This document shows, piece by piece, positions 7,231 to 16,259 of a DNA stretch of 64,000 nt. The position numbers and the translations under genes were made by a program. This DNA is from XYD12-FULL-36-8 sp964613805. Lineage in GTDB: Bacteria > Bacteroidota > Ignavibacteria > Ignavibacteriales > Ignavibacteriaceae. The stretch is taken from NCBI GenBank assembly GCA_964613805.1, contig CAZTJF010000022.1, positions 1 to 64,000 on the forward strand, in the 5' to 3' direction. Within the stretch, counting starts at the first letter, position 1, and every line of letters begins with the position of its first letter. Below the pieces are notes generated by a model. It saw nothing but the letters and a program-made list of their open reading frames with translations. It ran no database searches and had not been told where the DNA came from.

Positions 7231-9939
7231 ATGAAATTCTACAAAATATTTTTCCTGTCCTTTATTATTTTCACCGTCTCCTTTAGTCAAAACTACAAAC
7301 AGGTAAAAATCTATTTAAATAATCAGAATACGATAAAAACTTTAATTGAAAGAGGAATTTCGTTTGATCATTTTACAACCGAAAAGGATACTTCGATCAT
7401 CACTTTTCTAAGTGATAAAGAATTTTCGATTCTTACTTCAAGCGGGCTTAACTACGATGTATTGATAGACAATTGGCATGAGTACTATTATAATCTCCCT
7501 AAATTAACTGAAGAAGCGAAGCAAAGTTTTTTAGAAACAAGTAAATCTGAGTATGGAGTTGAAGGATTTGGGTTTGGCTCAATGGGAGGTTTTTATACGT
7601 TTCAAGAAGCAATTGCGCAGCTCGATTCGATGTATGCACAATTTCCTAATTTAATTACGCAAAAATTTTCTATCGGAACTACAATTGGTGGGCGGCAAAT
7701 CTGGGCAGTTAAAATTTCTGATAATCCTAATGTTAATGAAAATGAACCCGCGGTTGGTTTTGATGCCTTGATTCATGCACGAGAACCGCAATCAATGGAA
7801 ACTCTGATATACTTCATGTATTATCTTTTAGAAAATTATGGAACAAACCCTGAAGTAACTTATCTCGTAAATAATAGAGAAATTTATTGTGTTCCTGTTT
7901 TTAATCCTGATGGATATGAGTACAATCGTTCTACAAATCCCAATGGCGGTGGAATGTGGCGTAAGAATAGAAGATTGAATACCGGCGGTTCTTACGGAAT
8001 TGACCTAAACAGAAATTTCAGCTACATGTGGGGATATGATAATATCGGTTCGAGTTCTGATCCAACAACTGAAGATTATAGAGGAACTGCTCCGTTTTCT
8101 GAACCGGAGGCACAAGCAGTCAGCCAATTCTTTGCAAGTAAGAATATCAAAACACATTTTAACATGCACACTTATCAGGATGCAATTCTTTATCCTTGGG
8201 GATACATCAATGCACTTACGCCAGATTCTCTAACTTACAAAGAGTTTGCAAATGACATGGCAGCATATAATGGTTATCAAGTTGGTAACAGCTATCAGAT
8301 ATTAGGATATCCCTCGAACGGTTCCGTGCGGGATTGGATGTATGGCGATCAAACCACAAAAAATAAAATATTTGGTTACACTATTGAGATTGGAAGTTCA
8401 TCGGATGGTTTTTGGCCCGCGCAAAGCCGGATTTTTCCCCTTGCTCAAATAAATGTTAAAGTTCTAATGTATCAGACATGGGTTGCCGGAGAATATCCCG
8501 CACTGCAAACTCCAAATTTTACACAGCAGTATTTCAATCCTAATGACTTTGTTCAATTTAATCCGTCATTTAAAAACAAGGGAGTATCAACGGGAAATAA
8601 TATTTCTATTACTTTGAGTTCTTTAAGTCCTTTTGCGACGGTTAACAACAACACAATTACGATTGATTCAATTCCTCCAAGAAGCATTGTTAATTCAGCG
8701 ACACCTCTATCATTTACGATTGCTTCTAATGCGCCTGCTGAGCACAAATTGAATCTCTTGTTAATTGCGAGCTTAAGCGGAACCGAAATTAGAAAGGATA
8801 CGATTAAGCTGATCGTCGGAACTCCTGAATTTGTTTTTGTTGACACAACAAATAATCCGTTGACACATTGGACAGTAACTGCCACACCAACCACTCCGTT
8901 TTGGGAATCAACAACAACATCTTTTTACAGTTCTCCATCGAGTTATACCGACAGCAAAAGCGGTAATTATGTTAACAATGCTACCGTAACCATGACTCTA
9001 ACTAATCCAATTAATTTAAGCAGTTATTCCAATCCGAAACTGTCTTTCTGGACAAAATATGATATTGAAAATAATTGGGATTACGGTCAAGTTGAGGTAA
9101 GTACGAACAACGGCAGCACCTGGACAGCTCTTGCAGGAAATTTCACTAATCTGGGAACAGGATCCTTTCAGCCAAATGGTCAACCTTTATACGATGGGAC
9201 GCAGTTAACATGGGTTAAAGAGGAAATGAGCTTAAGCAGTTTCAATTCGAATCTAGTGAAGCTTAGATTTAAATTAATAACAGACGGTTCACAAACTAGA
9301 GATGGCTGGTATGTTGATGACATAGGAGTATTAGTTTATACTACGGTTCCAGTAGAATTAAACAGCTTTACTGCGACAATTGAGGAAAATAAAGTTAAGC
9401 TAAACTGGATGACTTCATCGGAAAAGAATAATAAGGGATTTGAACTTGAACGACAAGTCCTCAATGAGCAGTCTTCAGTCAGCAATTCAGAATACAAAAA
9501 AATCGGATTTATTGATGGAAATGGAACGACAGCTCAATCGCATACTTATAATTTTATTGATAATCCAAATCAATCAGGTCGCTATCTTTATCGGCTTAAG
9601 CAAATTGATTTTGATGGAACATCGCAAACTTATGAACCAATTGAGATTGACTTTGATCTTCCTTTAGAGTTTTCATTATCGCAGAATTATCCTAATCCTT
9701 TTAATCCAAGTACTAAAATTAATTGGCAGTCACCAATCAGCGCTTGGCAGACCTTGAAGGTTTATGATATACTTGGAAATGAGGTTGTTACTTTGGTAAA
9801 TGAATATAAAGAAGCAGGCCGATATACAATTGAATTCAATTCTGAACTGTTAAAAAATAAAATCAGTTCGGGGATTTATTTTTATTCTTTAAAAATCGGG
9901 AATTACTTTCAAACCCGTAAAATGTTAATCCTGCAGTAA
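7231..9939 (+). CDS. Secreted M14 zinc carboxypeptidase with type IX sorting domain
   Basis: A 902-residue exported peptidase. I chose the ATG at 7231 because a clean signal peptide (MKFYKIFFLSFIIFTVSFS) starts there; the upstream TTG would extend it by four residues. The M14 domain holds all key residues: H182 and E185 in LIHAREPQS, H313 in FNMHTYQD and catalytic E386 in YTIEIGSSSDG, with GIDLNRNF between. A strand-rich middle region and a jelly-roll-like domain (FWTKYDIENNWDYGQVEVST) follow. The last 80 residues (SQNYPNPFNPSTKI to the end) are a T9SS type A sorting domain, predicting export and surface attachment or release. A paralogue follows in tandem. Confidence 0.88.
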   Translation: MKFYKIFFLSFIIFTVSFSQNYKQVKIYLNNQNTIKTLIERGISFDHFTTEKDTSIITFLSDKEFSILTSSGLNYDVLIDNWHEYYYNLPKLTEEAKQSFLETSKSEYGVEGFGFGSMGGFYTFQEAIAQLDSMYAQFPNLITQKFSIGTTIGGRQIWAVKISDNPNVNENEPAVGFDALIHAREPQSMETLIYFMYYLLENYGTNPEVTYLVNNREIYCVPVFNPDGYEYNRSTNPNGGGMWRKNRRLNTGGSYGIDLNRNFSYMWGYDNIGSSSDPTTEDYRGTAPFSEPEAQAVSQFFASKNIKTHFNMHTYQDAILYPWGYINALTPDSLTYKEFANDMAAYNGYQVGNSYQILGYPSNGSVRDWMYGDQTTKNKIFGYTIEIGSSSDGFWPAQSRIFPLAQINVKVLMYQTWVAGEYPALQTPNFTQQYFNPNDFVQFNPSFKNKGVSTGNNISITLSSLSPFATVNNNTITIDSIPPRSIVNSATPLSFTIASNAPAEHKLNLLLIASLSGTEIRKDTIKLIVGTPEFVFVDTTNNPLTHWTVTATPTTPFWESTTTSFYSSPSSYTDSKSGNYVNNATVTMTLTNPINLSSYSNPKLSFWTKYDIENNWDYGQVEVSTNNGSTWTALAGNFTNLGTGSFQPNGQPLYDGTQLTWVKEEMSLSSFNSNLVKLRFKLITDGSQTRDGWYVDDIGVLVYTTVPVELNSFTATIEENKVKLNWMTSSEKNNKGFELERQVLNEQSSVSNSEYKKIGFIDGNGTTAQSHTYNFIDNPNQSGRYLYRLKQIDFDGTSQTYEPIEIDFDLPLEFSLSQNYPNPFNPSTKINWQSPISAWQTLKVYDILGNEVVTLVNEYKEAGRYTIEFNSELLKNKISSGIYFYSLKIGNYFQTRKMLILQ

Positions 9940-9992
9940 ACTTAGTAGCACTTTCTATTAAATATATTTTCTAAAATCAAATTGGTGGTATA

Positions 9993-12686
9993 ATGAAATT
10001 AGTCACAACTTTACTTTTCACTTTCATTCTTATTGTTTCTGTTAATGCGCAGAATTATAAACAAGTTAAAATTTATCTGAGCGATATAAGGGATATTAAA
10101 ACTCTTCAAGAGCTTGGATTGGAATTTGATCATCCTCACTTTACAAAAGATAATGCTATTGAGGTTTTTCTTAATACCGCGGAGTTTGATTTACTCAAAA
10201 GCACAAACTTTCGTTACCAAATCTTAATTGATGATTGGTACAGCCACTACAACAAGTTTCCCAAATTAAGTAATGCAGAAATGCAAAAGTATATTGAGGA
10301 GAGTCGTGAAAAATTTGGAGTTGAAGGATTTCACTTCGGTTCAATGGGCGGATATATGACATTAGCAGAAGCTTATGCTGAATTGGATACTCTTAAAAAC
10401 TTATTCCCAAATTTAATTACCAGCAAACAGTTGATTGGCAACACAATTGAAAATCGCCCAGTTTACATGGTTAAAATATCTGACAATCCAAATGTGGATG
10501 AGAATGAACCCGAAGTACTTTATACTGCACTTCATCATGCAAGAGAACCGCAAGGTATGATGCAAATGTTTTACTTCATGTATTATCTTTTAGAAAATTA
10601 CAACACAAATCCGACAGCTCAATATCTAGTAAATAACCGTGAAATGTTTTTTATACCTGTCGTGAATCCTGATGGTTATGAATATAATCGTTCCACTAAT
10701 CCTACTGGTGGTGGAATGTGGAGGAAAAATCGTAGAAATAACGGCGGATCTTATGGAATAGATTTAAATAGAAATTATGGACCATACAATTATTGGAATG
10801 CTCCAAATGGCGGATCGAGTACATCACCTTCTAGCGATACTTACAGAGGAACTGCTCCGTTTTCAGAACCCGAAACAGATCTAATTAAAAATTTTCTTTC
10901 AACGAGAAAAATTAAGAATGCTCTTAATTATCACACTTACAGCAATTTATTAATTTATCCTTACGGTGCTTTATCACAAGAGACACCGGATTCACTTATA
11001 TTTAGAGAATATGCGGCGGATATGACTCGTTATAACGGTTATGCCACCGGAACAGATATGCAGACTGTTGGATATTCTACACGCGGTAACAGCGATGATT
11101 TTTTCTATGATGGTGATACTGTTGCTAACAGCGGGAAAATTTTTGCAATGACTCCGGAAGTCGGAAGTTCATCAGATGGGTTTTGGCCGGCACAAAGCAG
11201 AATATTTCCTCTTGCACAGGAGAATTTGCATCCCAATTTATATTATGCATGGGTTGCAGGCGAGTACGTTTCACTTCATAACCCAAATTTTGCTCAACCA
11301 TTTTTTAATCCCGGCAATACAGTGCAGCTTTATCCAATCATTAAGAATAAGGGCTTATCAACAGGGTACAATGTTCAAGTTGCACTCACATCGTTGAGTC
11401 CATATGCAACAATAAACTCTGGAACGATAAATATTGATTCAATAAAATCGCGAACCACTGCAAATGCAGTAAACCCGTTATCATTTGATATTTCACCATC
11501 AACACCAATAGAAACTAAAATTAAATTGCTTTTTACGATTTCCACGTATGGAGCGATAATGTCCACAGATACTGTGAGCATAATCGTTGGTTATCCCGAA
11601 TTTCTTTTTATTGATACGACAAATAATCCACTTAACTATTGGACTGTAACGGCAACACCCACAACTCCTAAATGGGAATCCACTACCAACGCATTTTATA
11701 CTTCACCTTCATGTTATACAGACAGTAAAGATGGTGTTTATGCTAATACTGCAACTGTAACAATGACGCTAACTAATCCAATTGATTTGAGCGGTTACAG
11801 TAATCCCCGGCTGAGTTTTTGGACAAAGTTTGATATCGAAACCGACTGGGATTATGGACAGGTAGAAATCAGTACAAATAACGGAAGCACATGGACACCA
11901 TTAGCTGGAAATTATACTAATTTGGGAACAGGTTCTTTTCAACCAATTGGTCAACCGTTATATGATGGTACTCAATTAAACTGGGTAAGAGAAGAAATCA
12001 GTCTAACCGGGTATAATTCAAATCAAGTTAAGCTAAGATTTAAACTTCGAACCGATGGTTCTGTCCAAAAAGACGGCTGGTATGTGGATGATATTGGAAT
12101 AATTGTCTATACTGCTGCTAATGTCCAACTAACTGCAATGATTGAGGGATTTTATGATGGAACGACAATGGTTCCGGATACCGTTACAGTTGAACTCCAC
12201 AATACTTCCGCTCCGTATGGACTAGTTGAACAAAGAAAGATGGTGCTTAACTCTTCAGGGCAAGGTACAGGATTCTTTAGTGCAGTGGCGGAAGCCGCCT
12301 CATATTATGTTGTAGTAAAACATCGCAATTCAATTGAAACCTGGAGTGCTTCAGGTCAATCATTTACTAATGGAACATTGAGTTATGATTTTACTACAGC
12401 GCAGAATAAAGCTTACGGAAATAATTTAATTCAAAAGGGAAGCAAATGGTGTATTTACAGTGGTGATGTGAACCAAGACGGATGCGTTGATTTAAGCGAC
12501 CTAATCTTCGTAGATAATGATAATGCAAACTTCTCAACCGGCTATGTAGCATCAGACGTTAATGGCGATAATATCAGCGATTTATCAGATATGATAATAG
12601 TTGATAATAACAATGCGGCATTTGTGGAAAAGGTAGTTCCGCCTGGAGCTTTATCAGTTAAAAAAATAAGATTGCAAAATCAGTAA
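9993..12686 (+). CDS. Secreted M14 zinc carboxypeptidase with dockerin-like C-terminus
   Basis: An 897-residue paralogue of the preceding gene, 53 bases downstream. It has a signal peptide (MKLVTTLLFTFILIVSVNA) and conserved M14 residues in LHHAREPQG, GIDLNRNY, NYHTYSN and TPEVGSSSDGFWP. The jelly-roll region (FWTKFDIETDWDYGQVEIST) is nearly the same as in its neighbour. The end differs. Instead of the T9SS domain it has a new domain (LTAMIEGFYDGTTMVPDTV) and two calcium-binding-loop repeats, DVNQDGCVDLSD and DVNGDNISDLSD, as in type I dockerins. It may therefore be localised differently. The pair arose by duplication followed by C-terminal exchange. Confidence 0.86.
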   Translation: MKLVTTLLFTFILIVSVNAQNYKQVKIYLSDIRDIKTLQELGLEFDHPHFTKDNAIEVFLNTAEFDLLKSTNFRYQILIDDWYSHYNKFPKLSNAEMQKYIEESREKFGVEGFHFGSMGGYMTLAEAYAELDTLKNLFPNLITSKQLIGNTIENRPVYMVKISDNPNVDENEPEVLYTALHHAREPQGMMQMFYFMYYLLENYNTNPTAQYLVNNREMFFIPVVNPDGYEYNRSTNPTGGGMWRKNRRNNGGSYGIDLNRNYGPYNYWNAPNGGSSTSPSSDTYRGTAPFSEPETDLIKNFLSTRKIKNALNYHTYSNLLIYPYGALSQETPDSLIFREYAADMTRYNGYATGTDMQTVGYSTRGNSDDFFYDGDTVANSGKIFAMTPEVGSSSDGFWPAQSRIFPLAQENLHPNLYYAWVAGEYVSLHNPNFAQPFFNPGNTVQLYPIIKNKGLSTGYNVQVALTSLSPYATINSGTINIDSIKSRTTANAVNPLSFDISPSTPIETKIKLLFTISTYGAIMSTDTVSIIVGYPEFLFIDTTNNPLNYWTVTATPTTPKWESTTNAFYTSPSCYTDSKDGVYANTATVTMTLTNPIDLSGYSNPRLSFWTKFDIETDWDYGQVEISTNNGSTWTPLAGNYTNLGTGSFQPIGQPLYDGTQLNWVREEISLTGYNSNQVKLRFKLRTDGSVQKDGWYVDDIGIIVYTAANVQLTAMIEGFYDGTTMVPDTVTVELHNTSAPYGLVEQRKMVLNSSGQGTGFFSAVAEAASYYVVVKHRNSIETWSASGQSFTNGTLSYDFTTAQNKAYGNNLIQKGSKWCIYSGDVNQDGCVDLSDLIFVDNDNANFSTGYVASDVNGDNISDLSDMIIVDNNNAAFVEKVVPPGALSVKKIRLQNQ

Positions 12687-12732
12687 TCTAACACAGATCA
12701 AAAAAAGCTGAAATAACAAAATTTCTTTTCTG

Positions 12733-12752
12733 CAGGGGAGCTTCGGCTCCCT
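12733..12752. repeat. TTCG-loop hairpin
   Basis: CAGGGGAGC-ttcg-GCTCCCTG forms a stem with one bulged G and a UUCG tetraloop, 47 bases after the second peptidase gene. It may help end transcription, though no T-run follows, or it may be another dispersed palindrome. Confidence 0.55.
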
Positions 12753-13008
12753 GTTATGTAAAAAGTCAAGGGGAATAGATTTCAATTATCCCAGAGCTTT
12801 TCCTTTTCTATAAGGCTAGGTTATTAATTTTCTTAATCCATAATTTGAATCATCCTGTTATTGACAGTCATCCCAAATTTTAGTGGGAGCTGCAAGTAGT
12901 AATTTTTAATCTTTCGTGTAACGCCGCAAGTTTTAACAAGCAATAATATATTTGCAAGGGAGCTGTAGCGGTCAATACATCTTTACATATTGTTAATTTC
13001 GCTTTATA

Positions 13009-13257
13009 GACCAAGAGGTTTTTTATTCCCGGCTCTCTTAGTTGCTTATCGATCCAATAGCCGCAAAAGCCAGTTTCATATACACTGAAATAGTCTCCCT
13101 TTGGATAATTTCTCTACAAGTATTTTACCAACTCTTCTGGCTGTGGATTTATTGAGAATGTCTTGTGTTCCATTTGGTTGGTTCTTACCGTAATCATCCA
13201 ACTCTTTTTGTGGACATCCAATCCTATAAAGAATCGTTGATTACTAAAATTTAGCTT
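13009..13257 (-). pseudogene. IS110-family transposase, N-terminal remnant
   Basis: The minus strand reads NQRFFIGLDVHKKSWMITVR, then HKTFSINPQPEELVKYL, a TAG stop at 13114-13116, then RNYPKGDYFSVYETGFCGYW and IDKQLREPGIKNLLV. This is the DEDD (RuvC-like) N-terminal domain of IS110-family transposases, including the first catalytic Asp in GLDVHK. There is no start codon at the expected place, one in-frame stop, and homology is lost after NLLV, so the catalytic C-terminal part is gone. It is clearly dead. The family call rests on motif recognition. Confidence 0.85.
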
Positions 13258-13277
13258 TATATATTTGTTCTACATCT

Positions 13278-13359
13278 GAGCATCCTTTATCGTTTGTTTT
13301 TATTTGCAGCTACTTAGTGTAGATTGTTTTTATTTTACAAAATTGCGAAAAGGATGCTC
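13278..13359. repeat. 11-bp inverted repeat upstream of the IS110 remnant
   Basis: GAGCATCCTTT at 13278-13288 pairs exactly with AAAGGATGCTC at 13349-13359, enclosing 60 bases, and T6 follows on the plus strand. It lies on the 5' side of the transposase remnant, where IS110 elements carry the non-coding end that specifies their bridge RNA. It may be a relic of that structured RNA or, read on the plus strand, an unusual terminator. Confidence 0.5.
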
Positions 13360-13391
13360 TTTTTTATATGCTTTTTAACAAAACTTCTTTT

Positions 13392-14042
13392 TTATTTTGC
13401 AATCAACTTTCTAAGTCCATTCATATCTTCAGCTATGTAATCCGGTTTATATTCGGCAATTGATTCTTCAGTCCTGTAACCATGAATAATTGCACAAGTT
13501 TTTGTATTTGCATTTTGTCCGCATAAAATATCTAATTCAGTATCTCCCACAATCAGAGATTCCGTTGGACTTACATTTAATTCTTTGCAAATCAACAGCA
13601 ATGGTTCTGCAGAAGGTTTGTGCTCAAGTCCGTTTCGTCGTCCCATAATCAAGTCAAAATATTCCGTTAGGTTAAAATGTTCAAGGATTTTTTCGGCTTG
13701 ATCTTGTGCTTTAGTGGTTAGCAGTGAAATCTTATATCCGTTTTGTGAAAAATATTTAAGAGTTGCTTGAGCATTAGAGTACAATTGGGAATCATTTATA
13801 AAATTAAAATAATTGTTCTTGTAAATGTTTATAAACTCTTCAAAGTCATAAACCGGAACTTCCATTTCTTCAAATATATCTACGAAGTGCATCCCGATCT
13901 TTTCTCGGAATATCTCTTCGTCAATCTTAGAAGATATGTTCAAATCGCGTAGAGATTTAATTGTTGCATTATAAATTGTCTTGTGTGAATCAACCAAAGT
14001 TCCATCAAGATCAAAACAGATGTGCTTTATGTTATCTTGCAT
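13392..14042 (-). CDS. HAD-superfamily phosphatase, phosphoglycolate phosphatase-like
   Basis: A 216-residue cytoplasmic HAD hydrolase of the Gph/PGMB-like subgroup. Motif I is CFDLDGTLVDS (nucleophile Asp about residue 11), motif II LLTTKA, motif III Lys in GLEHKPSAEP, and motif IV VGDTELDI. A helical cap domain lies between motifs I and II (residues about 20-90). Substrates of such enzymes include phosphoglycolate, pyrophosphate and sugar phosphates, and the exact one cannot be told here. It is alone on its strand and converges on the IS110 remnant. Confidence 0.85.
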   Translation of the reverse strand: MQDNIKHICFDLDGTLVDSHKTIYNATIKSLRDLNISSKIDEEIFREKIGMHFVDIFEEMEVPVYDFEEFINIYKNNYFNFINDSQLYSNAQATLKYFSQNGYKISLLTTKAQDQAEKILEHFNLTEYFDLIMGRRNGLEHKPSAEPLLLICKELNVSPTESLIVGDTELDILCGQNANTKTCAIIHGYRTEESIAEYKPDYIAEDMNGLRKLIAK

Positions 14043-14402
14043 TTCTAACTAAATAATTTTTATGACATCAAATTACCGTAAACTATCTTCACCTAAAAAT
14101 ATTTTTAAGGGATGTGATCTAATATTTTGGAGATATTGTAAAAAAGTGCTAAAATTTCACCTCAGATACTTATAATTCTTAAAATACTCTTCCTTTCCCT
14201 TTTAAGCTAAGTATAAGTGATAGTCGTTTTAATTCTTGTTGATAATTCATCATCGGTGAAAAACATTTTTACCTTTTATTCCAAGTTTTTTGAGGAAAAC
14301 TGGCTTAAATAAATGAAAAACGAAGTATTAATCAGTTTTTAACTGGTATGATTTTTATAACACATAATTAAATTATTTCAATAATAAACTATGGAGCACT
14401 TA
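14043..14402. other. Divergent intergenic region, no gene seen
   Basis: These 360 AT-rich bases separate the leftward HAD gene from the rightward 14403 gene and must hold both promoters. I see only a small hairpin (ATCAGTT-ttt-AACTGGT, near 14331-14347) and no convincing promoter boxes or RNA gene. Confidence 0.5.
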
Positions 14403-14825
14403 ATGAAAAACAGTCGCTTGGTCTCATCTCTCTTTTTTTTGTTCTTATTCATTGGTTTGCGAACCGAAGTATTTGCACAGGAAACCCCTGTAATGTACTT
14501 CTGTGAGAAGTATGGTAAGAATGGTGAAGTCGGTATCAGTGATAGATTTACCACAGGATTTCTAACTGTTGTTGTCAAGTGTGATTATGCTATGAAATTG
14601 AAAGATGTACATGTTCAGTTTGATAAGTATAACGCAAGAAAAGATAAATTTGAATACTATAAGAAATTTGATTATACACTTAAACCCGATATGAAATATG
14701 TGTACTTTTCAAAAAATGATGAAAGTGATTTGAGTTTTGATGAGGCCGGATTCTATCGCGTATTTCTTCTCGATGATGATGATGAAACTGTTGCCAGTGC
14801 AATCGTTGAGATTATAGAAAAGTAA
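14403..14825 (+). CDS. Hypothetical small secreted protein
   Basis: The ATG at 14403 (MKNSRLVSSLFFLFLFIGLR) gives a good signal peptide, cut near FAQ-ETP, and is preferred over the ATG at 14391, which adds only MEHL. The mature part of about 115 residues has a strand-rich fold: MYFCEKY, LTVVVKCDYAM, VHVQFDKYNARKDKFEYYK, YVYFSKND, FYRVFLLDDDDETVASAIVEI. Two Cys in the mature part (FCEKY and VKCDY) could form a disulfide. This looks like a small Ig-like periplasmic or surface protein. I do not recognise the family. Confidence 0.65.
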   Translation: MKNSRLVSSLFFLFLFIGLRTEVFAQETPVMYFCEKYGKNGEVGISDRFTTGFLTVVVKCDYAMKLKDVHVQFDKYNARKDKFEYYKKFDYTLKPDMKYVYFSKNDESDLSFDEAGFYRVFLLDDDDETVASAIVEIIEK

Positions 14826-14851
14826 TTTTAGCCCTGATAAAAGTGATCAAC

Positions 14852-14974
14852 TAGAGGTTGTCTCGTAGGCAAAAAATTGTCAGTCTGAGCGTGTCAAAGA
14901 CTGACAGTTTTAATAAAAATCACATTTCGACATGCTCGGTGTGACAGCAAAAGTTACCTTTAAGACAACCTCTA
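14852..14974. mobile_element. MITE-like unit with nested palindromes (family A copy 2)
   Basis: A perfect 12-bp terminal inverted repeat (TAGAGGTTGTCT at 14852-14863, AGACAACCTCTA at 14963-14974) encloses both family A palindromes (14878-14906 and 14920-14946). The 123-base unit has no coding capacity and looks like a miniature transposable element or a hairpin-in-hairpin RNA. Confidence 0.6.
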
Positions 14975-15037
14975 ATTTTTTAGTTAATTCATCCTGCCTT
15001 TATATAAATTAGCATATCACAAATTATTTTTTCCTTT

Positions 15038-16003
15038 ATGCAAAGAACATTTGATGTGATTATTGTTGGTGCCGGACCGATTGGGCTTTGCTGCGGCATT
15101 GAAGCGGTAAAAAATAATTTTTCTCATTTAATCATTGAGAAAGGTTGTCTTGTCAATTCTATTTTTAATTATCCTACAAACATGACATTTTTTTCCACCT
15201 CTGATCGTTTGGAAATTGGTGATGTGCCTTTTGTTTCCCATGGAGATAAGCCAACACGGCGTGAGGCGCTTGAGTATTATCGCAGAGTAAAAAACTCGTG
15301 GAACTTGAACGTTAATACTTTTGAGGAAGTAATTAGTATTGAGAAAAATCGAGATATTTTTATTGTTGCTACGAATAAAGTAAAATATTCGTCACGCTTT
15401 ATTATTATATCAACTGGTTATTACGACAACCCGAATTTATTGAGCGTTCCCGGTGAAGATCTTTCTAAGGTTAAACACTATTTTGATGAAGCGCATCCAT
15501 ATGCTTATCAGAAAGTTCTAATAGTTGGAGGCGGTAATTCAGCAGTTGATGTTGCACTCGAAACTTTTAGAAAAGGTTCCGAAGTTACGATGGTAATTAA
15601 GGAAGATAGTTTTAAGGATGGAATTAAGTATTGGGTTCGTCCCGATATTGAAAATAGAATTAAGGAAGGTGCTATTAAAGCATATTTCAATTCGGAAGTT
15701 GTAAAAATAGAAAATGATAATGTTGAGATTAAAACACCGAACGGTAATATTCTGGTTGCGAATGATTTTGTTTTTGCGATGACTGGCTACCATCCCCATT
15801 TTGATTTTTTGAAAAAGCTAAATATCAATTTTATTGATGATGAATTAATGATTCCGCAGTTTAATCCCAAAACATATGAAAGCAATATAAAAAATCTTTT
15901 TCTTGCTGGAGTAGTGTGCTGTGGAATGGAGACTTCAAAATGGTTCATTGAAAATACTCGCGATCATGCACCTAAAATTTTTAAGACGATGAGGAAGGTC
16001 TGA
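15038..16003 (+). CDS. ypdA: YpdA family putative bacillithiol disulfide reductase
   Basis: A 321-residue flavoprotein of the YpdA/Bdr type, which reduces bacillithiol disulfide with NADPH in species that make that thiol. The FAD-binding motif is VIIVGAGPIGLCCGIE (about residues 7-22). The block YPTNMTFFSTSDRLEIGDVP (about 46-65) is highly diagnostic of YpdA. A second dinucleotide motif, VLIVGGGNSAVDVALE (about 155-170), binds NADPH, and the C-terminus LFLAGVVCCGMETSKWFIEN closes the FAD site. There is no CxxC redox pair, which is normal for the family. It is an isolated gene. The symbol is by homology and the cell's thiol is not known from this window. Confidence 0.88.
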   Translation: MQRTFDVIIVGAGPIGLCCGIEAVKNNFSHLIIEKGCLVNSIFNYPTNMTFFSTSDRLEIGDVPFVSHGDKPTRREALEYYRRVKNSWNLNVNTFEEVISIEKNRDIFIVATNKVKYSSRFIIISTGYYDNPNLLSVPGEDLSKVKHYFDEAHPYAYQKVLIVGGGNSAVDVALETFRKGSEVTMVIKEDSFKDGIKYWVRPDIENRIKEGAIKAYFNSEVVKIENDNVEIKTPNGNILVANDFVFAMTGYHPHFDFLKKLNINFIDDELMIPQFNPKTYESNIKNLFLAGVVCCGMETSKWFIENTRDHAPKIFKTMRKV

Positions 16004-16259
16004 TCAATTAGCACCCGTCGTGTTAGCATTCCTCTGTGTAGTTCCGTATTTCCTCCAGTCGTCAAGAGCTGAACTTCGTGTAATAAAAATTCTTTCACAG
16101 AGGACAACGGAGATTAAACAGAAAAACCACGGAGTAACTCCATGGATTTCCACCAAATAAAATCTGATGCTACAGATGCATTCCTTTGTAAACCATCCTT
16201 GTTAGAGTTATTTTTAAATTACAAAAATCAATGAATTTAAAATCTTAAGGAGAAATATT
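16004..16259 (+). other. Leader region of the aldolase gene
   Basis: 256 bases without a gene. They contain a fragment with CACAGAGGACAACGGAG and CCACGGAGTAACTCCATGG, resembling dispersed low-value repeats, and end with AAGGAG before the aldolase ATG. No promoter is assigned with confidence. Confidence 0.4.

Larger units (their letters stand above)
12687..13391. other. Intergenic region containing a decayed insertion sequence
   Basis: This 705-base gap between convergent genes holds the TTCG hairpin (12733), a minus-strand segment near 12839-12935 that reads open in a frame shifted from the transposase (it includes QLPLKFGMTVNN) and whose origin I cannot name, the IS110 transposase remnant (13009-13257) and a long-range inverted repeat (13278-13359). 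Confidence 0.6.

Noticed and set aside
7231..12686. Assembly duplication of the M14 gene
   Set aside because: The two copies differ throughout at nucleotide and protein level and have different C-terminal domains.
13392..14042. Reading the HAD protein as a specific pyrophosphatase
   Set aside because: Motifs fit several HAD subgroups equally well, so only a general phosphatase call is given.
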